NCBI GenBank assembly: GCA_950295325.1
Contig: OX485803.1
Coordinates: forward strand, 25,976,001 to 26,040,000
Origin: Polytrichum commune
Taxonomy: Eukaryota; Streptophyta; Polytrichopsida; Polytrichales; Polytrichaceae
Direction: 5' to 3'
DNA: 64,000 bases
Shown here: positions 56,896 through 64,000 of the stretch, piece after piece
How positions within the stretch are numbered: position 1 is the first letter of the stretch
Layout of the letters: every line of letters starts with the position of its first letter
Translations under genes and position numbers: made by a program
The notes under the pieces: model-generated
Database searches by the model: none
What the model saw: only the letters and a program-made list of their open reading frames with translations
What the model was told of the DNA's origin: nothing

Positions 56896-57479
56896 TAGTT
56901 ATAGATTGGCTAAATGACTTTGAAAAATAACCGGTTCAAGTTCAAGAAATTAGGCCAATGGTTGATCATTTTAGAGGGATCCATAGAATATACTTCAAAT
57001 GAATAAGAAAAACCCAAAAGAAATCAACATGACAATACTAACCTCCTTGGCTATGTTTCATGGTACCAAATATCAAATGAGCATAATTCTCTTTTGATTA
57101 TGAGGGTTCCTTGTTCATGGGGAGCACTCAAATTGTGTACTGTGAATTTTTTTACTAGTAATTATAAATTATAAATTTTTTAAAATTGCAACCTCTTTCT
57201 TTGGAAAGGCCCAAGAAACCATCATCTAGCTGCTTAGTAATGTTATGAACATGTAAGCAGTTGGACTTGGAAACAATACGATCTTGATAAAATTTCCCAA
57301 AATCTCCCTGTTCACTGGGACCCCCTACTGTAGTGGATGAACTAAAAGGATTGGGTATATATAATGTGGCTTGACCTGAGCAGTCAAAGCAGGACTCAGT
57401 TCTTCAATTCTGCTAAGGAATTATGTGTCATGATAAATGTCACATAAAGTGGGCCAGAGTAGTGTTGGTTATGTCAGCA
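56896..57479. other. intergenic, nothing recognised
   Basis: No supported feature. Confidence 0.3.
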
Positions 57480-57718
57480 GCCCAATACACTGTTTTGTCT
57501 AATTAGTGTGGGTTACCATTAGGAGTTACGTGTTGCTGGAACTTTTTACCGACATTATCATTTCTTATCAACTGAGTCATATCATATCATATTCTTCAGT
57601 GTGCATACTAACTAATGCAATTTCGGTAGAAAATGATACCCGCAGTAGAAAGTTATAGCAGCACATAACTCCAAATGATAACTCACACTAATTAGACAAA
57701 ATAGTGTAGTATTTGTGT
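57480..57718. repeat. long inverted-repeat MITE-like element
   Basis: The left arm 57485-57565 (ACACTGTTTTGTCTAATTAG onward, then GTTACCATTAGGAGTTACGTG) matches the inverted right arm 57610-57715 (CTAATTAGACAAAATAGTGT) over about 80 bp with several mismatches. It is about 240 bp, non-coding, 0.5 kb beyond the 3' end of the PKS gene. Confidence 0.6.
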
Positions 57719-58231
57719 GTTGCAGGGCCAGGGGCCTGTTTATTGCAGCTATAATAACTCTTGGCGCCTCATCACATATTCCGTGTAACTTTCGCCCTTT
57801 ATGAATACAAAGCACTAAGTTAATGGTTTAGGATACTGTGTCTCTGAATCCATCAGAGACAGCCTTCTTGTCAGCCTTCTTGTCAGTTAGATTTAATGCA
57901 TCCGAATTTGTTCGATCTTATAAGGACAAAATGTATCAATTTCAGTACAATGCACAATAGGGTTGCCTGACTAACTTTTCTTTAGCTGCAGCCAGAACAG
58001 GAGTATTTACATGGCCAACTTGAGATCAGGATGATACTCTACTTACTACTCTGCCCAGCCTGCTTGGGCTTTCTCTAGTGGCTCCCTGCAATTAGCTGAA
58101 ACCCTCTGATTTGTGTTATTTCGGCACCAGACAAAACAATGTGTGGTACACATACAATTGGGTAACTGAACTTAGGATTTCTTTCTAGGCAGAGGACAAT
58201 AGAGATAGAGAGAGTGATATGCTGTTCTATT
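57719..58231 (-). other. 3' flank of the PKS gene
   Basis: Likely 3' untranslated region and downstream sequence of the PKS gene. No clear poly(A) signal chosen. Confidence 0.35.
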
Positions 58232-61200
58232 TTAGTGGTGATAAACATTGCGAAGAATCGCGCCTTCCATGGAAATGCCTGGCCCAAATCCCAAGGCTAC
58301 TGTCCAGTCGCGTCCTTCAATCCTCTCCTGCTTCTTGAACTCGTCCAGTACAAAAAATAGACTTGCTGAGCCCATGTTTCCCATATTTTCCAGTACACTC
58401 CTGCAATTCCACAACGGAAAATAAAAATCTGGCAACAACAGTTGGAAAATGCTGGCTTCTATTGTACTTTTCTCTGCAATTGATGACTAGAAATACTGAC
58501 CATAATTTCCTGTTGTCTGTGCTCTCATGAAGTCAGTACAGTGCCCTTGGACTATGTTCAGGATACCAGATTGAAAGATAGGATAGAAACTTTGCGTAAA
58601 CTCCATATCTTCATGTACTCCAGTGCAGATTCCATTGTGACCCAATAAATGTAACATTAGATGAGGCTCAATGCTCATCATGAAAACTTTCAGTAGTGTC
58701 TGAATAGAGTTGATCAGTTCTTATGATGTTTTGCACATTCATAGCCGTACATGGTGCTAATTATAAACTCTGAGTGGTACCTATATGTAGTACTACTGCC
58801 TACACGAAGATCAGTACAGTACAGATAGAAAAGTAGGGTACTTCAAAGAGATTGATCAATAAAGAAACCTACTTTTGGGAGATACCCATGTCACGGGGAT
58901 TTCACATTTATTCACATTTGGATATTCAAGTGATATTATTATTCAAGTGTATGGATTAAATTACAATAAGTATTCAACTATTTCACTATAAAGGAGGCAA
59001 CTCAATGTTTCTAAAAGGTAAGACTTTGATGAAAATGGTTGAGAAATATAGCAAGTAGATGTAAGTATTTAAGTGAATATGTCTTATAATTATATTATAT
59101 TGAAATCAGTGTCCATGAATAAAACCAGGACACAAACTTTATGAAACACTTCATAATAATATCATTCTGTGAATTAATTAGCTCATTAATAATTTAGATG
59201 TCTGGTGGATCTTACTCACATATCATTAACTATTAAGACAGTTTGACATTCTACCAATTCAGAAAAATAGGAAATCAAAAACCAAAAAGATTCAACCTAT
59301 GTTTTCCCAGTGTAAAATTTGCGAAGACTGCACTAAATATTGTATTTAGTGTCACTTGCTATTTGGGATTATGCAATGCTATAACTATTTATTGTACATC
59401 TCATTTTTTGTCATCAAAGATTGAATTGGTTGTTTAGACATTATAGAACATTAACATCTTTCCCTCATAAAAAACTCATATCAATAGTAAAAAGATACAA
59501 CATTTTGTAATTCCAAATAGTAAGTGACCCTAAATACAATATTTAGTGTAGTGATTCTCTAGTATTACCCAGAACGACCTTAAGGTCGACAGATAGGTCG
59601 ACTGTGGATTCTTGTTGCATAGATTCACTTTCTTAAGTTTTAGGAATTTGTAGTTCAAGAAGTTTCTGAAAAGAAATATACGCCACAGTTTTTAAGGCTC
59701 TTGACTTGAAACCAAAAAAAAAATTATTTGAGTTTAGATATCAACTCGTGTACCAGTCCTATGATTTACCAGAACTTGACATCCCTGGGCTACATGGAGG
59801 TCATCAATTTGTACTATCCATTATACAATTGAAAACAGTGTCCAGGGAGATTTTTAGACATAATTGGTTGAGATCGTAGTGTTTCCAAGGTCAACTGGTT
59901 ACATTTTGACATCTTCCCCCCTTTTTATGATTAAATTGGGGAATATTCTGTAGATTCCACTAAATGGGCTGGTAATCTTCCTGAAGTCTCAACAATGAAC
60001 TGGTTATTTTGTAAACTCGACCAGTATATCTGTAACTAACAGTCGGTTCCTAACTTTATTTAGATCCATACCAGTGTTCTGAAGGGCTGTCAGTATTCTG
60101 CAGAATATTCTTTGTATTTAGTATGAATGCAGAGAATATTCTATAAATTATTGTGAGTCACACGGAACATTGGTATGGTTCTAAATAATGTTATGTTCTT
60201 CCCATTCATTGAATTGAAAAAACAAGAAGTAATGACACTTCACTAAAAAAGATAATTAGTGTATGATACACTAAATATGAACGCATACACTAAATGTCAA
60301 TAACGCTATGAAAGTAAGTAACATTAAATGTAAACTCATACACTAAATATCAACTATGATAATATGTGGAAGTTACATGTTTGAAATTAGTGTTAAGGAT
60401 ATGAAAAATAAAATAACAATGATAAAAGGAGAATTTCAGCATATCTTCTAGCTTTCCAACCTAACACTAATTGTCAAGGGATTGAAAATTAGCGTTGAAT
60501 AGGGTAGGGTGGTAACAACATTGAATATAATCAAACACTAAATATCCTTTTTAGTGTACAGATTTTGAAACTAAAGATTATGTAAACATCCGTTGCCATT
60601 CATGTACGTAGAGAGACCTTGGATATATTTTAGATTCAAAAGGACTCCAGATTTTCACTCTACAACTCAGTAAAACGATACCAGGTCACTCTATAACTCT
60701 GGTTGTTAAACAAAACTCTGCCGATCTGAGGATGTTCATTTGCCTCAAGAGATTCTTAGGTCAAATATGACTCTACACGTTTCCCCATTAAATTAGGCTT
60801 TTAGCAAATCAGGATATAACTTGGATTGAAATAGAAGACTGAGTAAGTCTAGAAGTCTAGTAACTATGTACAATACTAGCGTCATTGCGAGTGGCAATTC
60901 AATTCAGGTTATAACTGTTGTCGATTCTAGGTCGTAAAATGAAATGAGGCCAAAGATTCAAGAAATTATCTTAATATTGATTGTGGCACACGAGGAACTT
61001 TGGGCAATTTACCATGTAGGCAAAGCGGGCCAGATGATATCGTATTGCCCAAGGTTCCTTGCGTGGAGCGGGAGAGATTAGAATCAGTACTGATCAGGTC
61101 CGCCCGTTGTTGGTTACCACAAATCATGATTCTATAAGCAGGTCATGTGAGCACTTAAGATCATTGAAATGATCACGACTATACTTATCTACGACTATCT

Positions 61201-63017
61201 GGCATGAAAACAATGACGATGGAGCTCGGATCAGCCTACAAAGTGAGGAATCAGAAAGCACAGTGAACGAGGGGGAAGAACGAAAGATCGATCGAGTGTC
61301 GCCGAAAGATGTCTCCGACTCTTTGAAAATTACATGCATGCAAAGTGCAGCCATGACTGAGCTCGGATCATCCTACAGGGTGAGGATTCGGCATGAGGGA
61401 GAAGTGAATCGAGTCTTGAATCTTCACATTTTAAACTCTTCCATCAACGCATGCAAGCGGTGGTGAAGGACGAGAGACGATGGTCTGAGATTCTGACCTA
61501 CTGCATCAGAACTGGTCCGGCAGGAGGAGCACTTAGGAGGACACGGGCTCTACACGATCATCTAAGAAAAAAGAAGAATCTTCACGATTTTCTCCGAAAC
61601 TTATGAGTAAAAAGGCTGTTCGTCTCGTCCTAAGCGAGTATCTGAAATTCTCGGAGAAGTGAGACTTGTTGGGAAAAGTGCTCGATAAACGCCGACTCAC
61701 CCCGTGGTTGGAAACTATCTGTAGCACCGTCTTTCATTAAGAAGCGTTAAATGTAAGCTACTTTCGGATCATTAGCATTTTTAAGGACTACAAATTCTCG
61801 AAAAGTTTCTAGATTTTCTTAGAATTGGAAATCAACACCTATGGGGTCTGGACGGCGACCCTGCTTTTTTTTACTGCTTATATTAAATTCGAAAACTGAC
61901 ATTTGAAAGTGAAAGCCTTTCCTAACTTAGGCACAGATCATATTGAAGGATTCTTTTCAATGCTCTTTGTAATCATGTTTCTCCTCTTTGTGAAAGAACG
62001 AATCATCAACTCATTAGAAGTATTAGTAGTGATTTAGAACAACTGTTCTAAAAGGGAGAGTTGCCAACTTAGGACACCGACTCGCCCCTTACTCTCGATT
62101 ACCACTTGAATACTACTCTTTAATGTCAAATGCATGCAAACGGAGGACATTATTAGGGATGATGAGAGACGATGAATGATCTGAGATTATTCTGACTGAC
62201 CTGCTGCATTGGAGCTGATCTGGCAGGAGGCCGCACTTCTTCTCGATGGCGTCTAGGATGGGTTTACCTCCAGGGTGAACAGCCCAGCCCACAGAGTCGT
62301 AATCCAGGTTGAAAGGCTCCAGGAGTTCACTCACAAAAGGCCCACTATGACCACCAACAAGTTTGGGCACATCCTTCTCAAGGTTAGCGTCCAGACCCGC
62401 CTCGGTGATAGAAGCAGTAATGCTCATGACCGAGTCAGGAATGACCATGGACTTAAGACCGTGTAACTCAAACAACGGAGCATTCTCCCCTTGCCCAGCG
62501 TCCTTAGGCTGCCCAATGACAACTGCAGACGCACCGTCGCCAAATATCGTCAACGTGACCACATTGTTCAAGCGAGTGAATCCCGGGTCGATATTCTGGG
62601 CTTGCGCGGAGTTAATTTCGACGCACACCACGAGCACCCTGTGCTTGGGGTCCGCAAGGGCGATCTCGGCGGCAGTGCGAAGACCAAGCATACCAGAGTG
62701 GCAACCTAGGAAGGAGATCGCTTGGTGCTTCACTGTCTTGGGCAGGTCCAGCAGCTTTATCAGGCGAGCGTCGATGTGTGGCTTTAGGAATCCTGTGGTG
62801 GAGTAGGCGAGCAGGTGAGTTATGTCTGCGCGGTTGCCTCCCCACTCTTCCAGTGCTTTGGTGGCCGCCACCTCGGCTATGCGCATGCCCTCCCCTGCGA
62901 ACAGCTTGAACCGATCGTTCAGTGATGGGGCACCGAACGTGTAGATGTTGGGGTGGTTGTCGTGGATGAATTCTGCCGTCACTGCTGTGTACTTCTTCTT
63001 GATCCCGGAGATCTTGC
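58232..63017 (-). CDS. type III polyketide synthase (chalcone synthase superfamily), exons 2 and 3
   Basis: The minus-strand gene joins exon 2 (63017-62201) to exon 3 (58400-58232, stop TAA). Exon 2 starts right after ATTAATG..GTGTAG with GC, so a T from exon 1 would complete a Cys codon: the conserved intron position of plant chalcone synthases. Exon 2 ends AGCAG before GTCAGT and exon 3 starts GAGTGT after TTGCAG, in phase. Catalytic residues are present: Cys in [10 protein letters not shown], His in [12 protein letters not shown], Asn in NMGNMGSAS; the GFGPG loop is in [11 protein letters not shown]. About 328 residues are visible of a usual 390-400. Such enzymes condense a starter CoA with malonyl-CoA units in the cytosol or ER surface to make chalcones, pyrones, resorcinols or sporopollenin precursors. 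GCHSG instead of GCFAG means the product is not predictable. Exon 1 is outside the window. Confidence 0.92.
59331..59548. mobile_element. CACTAAAT-family MITE, 218 bp
   Basis: Inverted ends match for about 36 bp with two mismatches (CACTAAATATTGTATTTAG, then GTCACTTGCTATTTGG). The first 20 bases are themselves a palindrome. Same family as the ends at 41858 and 54864. Located in the PKS intron. Confidence 0.7.
60241..60556. mobile_element. CACTAAA-ended MITE, 316 bp
   Basis: Ends CACTAAAAAAGATAATTAGT and the inverted CACTAAAAAGGATATTTAGT, with internal ATACACTAAAT repeats. Related to 56541 and 59331. In the PKS intron. Confidence 0.55.
61447..61535. repeat. duplicated copy of the exon 2/intron 2 border
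   Basis: It aligns in the same orientation with 62131-62235: CATGCAA(A/G)CGG, GAGAGACGATG, TCTGAGATT, CTGCAT, and GG(T/A)..CGGCAGGAGG. In the copy the splice-site neighbourhood is altered. Confidence 0.6.
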
Positions 63018-64000
63018 CTACACAAACATTTAATCAAAGGTCCACAACATTCAACCACCAACTTGTAAAATTCCTAGAACAAGACTTGCGCGAACCGGTG
63101 TTAACCCAAGCCTCCATTTATTGAGTTTTTGAAGAGGTTGAGTGACAACGGGTGGGAACCCTGCAACACATATTGGATGTGTTGAAGGTCTCTTTATGTA
63201 CTTCGGAATCTGACCTCGACCGACATGCTATCAGCTATGTCTATGACATCCAGAAACCGGAAAAAGAAACTAGATGAATGACTCCCTCCATGAGCTGATC
63301 TGGTAGGAGAGGTTGAGTCGTAACCCAATTTCTGGGACATGAACCAGTACCCTGTATTTATGAGGGGCTCATGAGTCGAAGCTCATCTACACCTGCCAGG
63401 TGAAGATGATCTCTTCCATGCTATGCTCTCCTCTCATCTCATCTCATCTCATCTCCTGTATACTTAGAAACAGACAGACCACAAGAACGGAGTACTACCG
63501 CCTACGACTATGACTATGATATCCTGAAGTTGAGAAGAAAGAATTTTCTTTTTGCAACACAGTCCTCGATGCTTGTGCTGAATATCCAACACTGCATCCA
63601 GCCATGAAGACCCAACCACACAAGGAAGGCTGGTGGGCCAAGGCAACAGAATTTGGACTCTTGCATGCACCTAAACTAACTTGGCATGAGAAGCTTGAAC
63701 TTGGGGATCGAACTTGAACGACCGAACTTGTTGATGGTGGTCAAGTTCCCCTGTTTCAGGCAGTACTAAGGGTCCAATTTCTTTTGACCTTGGCCCACCA
63801 ACCCAAAGTTTTGTGCAAGGGCATGCAGAGTAGACACGGACCCCAAAGCTCCACAGAGATGACTCTCGTCGTAAGAAAACGAAAAACAACGAAATGCTTG
63901 AAAAAGTCCCTGTCATGTGACGTAGTTATTCGAGAATATTACAGAAAATATTCTATATACAGAGAAACAGTGGACTCAATCACTAAACATGCAGGTTACC
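63018..64000 (-). other. intron 1 of the PKS gene (to window end)
   Basis: No first exon with a chalcone-synthase-like N-terminus was found on the minus strand here, so intron 1 is at least 0.98 kb and the gene start lies beyond the window. An (ATCTC)n microsatellite is at 63431-63455. Confidence 0.6.

Larger units (their letters stand above)
58401..62200 (-). other. 3.8-kb intron 2 of the PKS gene, with MITEs
   Basis: GT (62200) to AG (58401) intron. It contains two MITEs and a duplicated piece of the exon 2 border. A short direct duplication, GAGCTCGGATCA(G/T)CCTACA, lies at about 61220 and 61360. It is long for a type III PKS intron. Confidence 0.85.

Noticed and set aside
62363-62806. 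147-codon plus-strand ORF
   Set aside because: Antisense shadow of PKS exon 2.
63464-63916. Minus-strand ORFs as possible PKS exon 1
   Set aside because: No chalcone-synthase-like N-terminal sequence, and no donor that would supply the split Cys codon.

Overview
The window is nuclear DNA of a land plant. Evidence: a spliced plant-type type III polyketide synthase gene with its intron at the conserved Cys codon, TTTAGGG-type interstitial telomeric repeats, a plant L1-type LINE with a CCHC ORF1 and an EN-RT ORF2, a chromodomain Ty3/gypsy element primed by initiator tRNA-Met, and CACTA, PIF/Harbinger and hAT transposons. The PKS active-site context (GCHSG rather than GCFAG) and the LINE type suggest a seed-free plant such as a bryophyte, lycophyte or fern, but this is only a guess. 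Only one clear host gene is present, at the right edge; almost everything else is transposon-derived. Layout: 0-14 kb is A/T-rich intergenic DNA with a 598-bp hAT element (214-811), a decayed RING-finger gene (1590-2436), two PIF/Harbinger MITE copies, a tandem array of GTTTACGGACG palindromes (7482-8625) directly upstream of an ORF broken by one TAG (8765-9535), and a pogo-like element (12897-13665). 14-29.3 kb is a nest: a tRNA-derived SINE split by a minus-strand LINE, whose 3' part is split by a 7-kb chromovirus with apparently identical LTRs but a ruined pol. 30-38.6 kb is a 180-bp tandem repeat split by a 7.9-kb CACTA element that has a GTC target duplication and no visible transposase. 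41.9-54.9 kb is the most unusual region: a 12.6-kb hAT-like element with matching CAGGGTTGTCTAT ends and an 8-bp TTGGTGAC target duplication. It carries a protein-kinase-like gene, an acidic unknown gene, a coiled-coil/RING gene split by a solo LTR, and a BED zinc-finger ORF near the right end. It also carries large GC-rich CGGACGGG arrays, two of which end in TATA boxes just ahead of the genes. 55-58 kb holds MITEs. 58.2-63.0 kb holds exons 2 and 3 of the type III PKS gene on the minus strand; exon 1 lies beyond the right edge. Working view: the 12.6-kb element looks like a cargo-carrying hAT transposon whose genes are driven from repeat-array promoters. A second RING copy at 1.6 kb and a related array-plus-ORF unit at 7.5-9.5 kb suggest that this kind of unit recurs in the genome.
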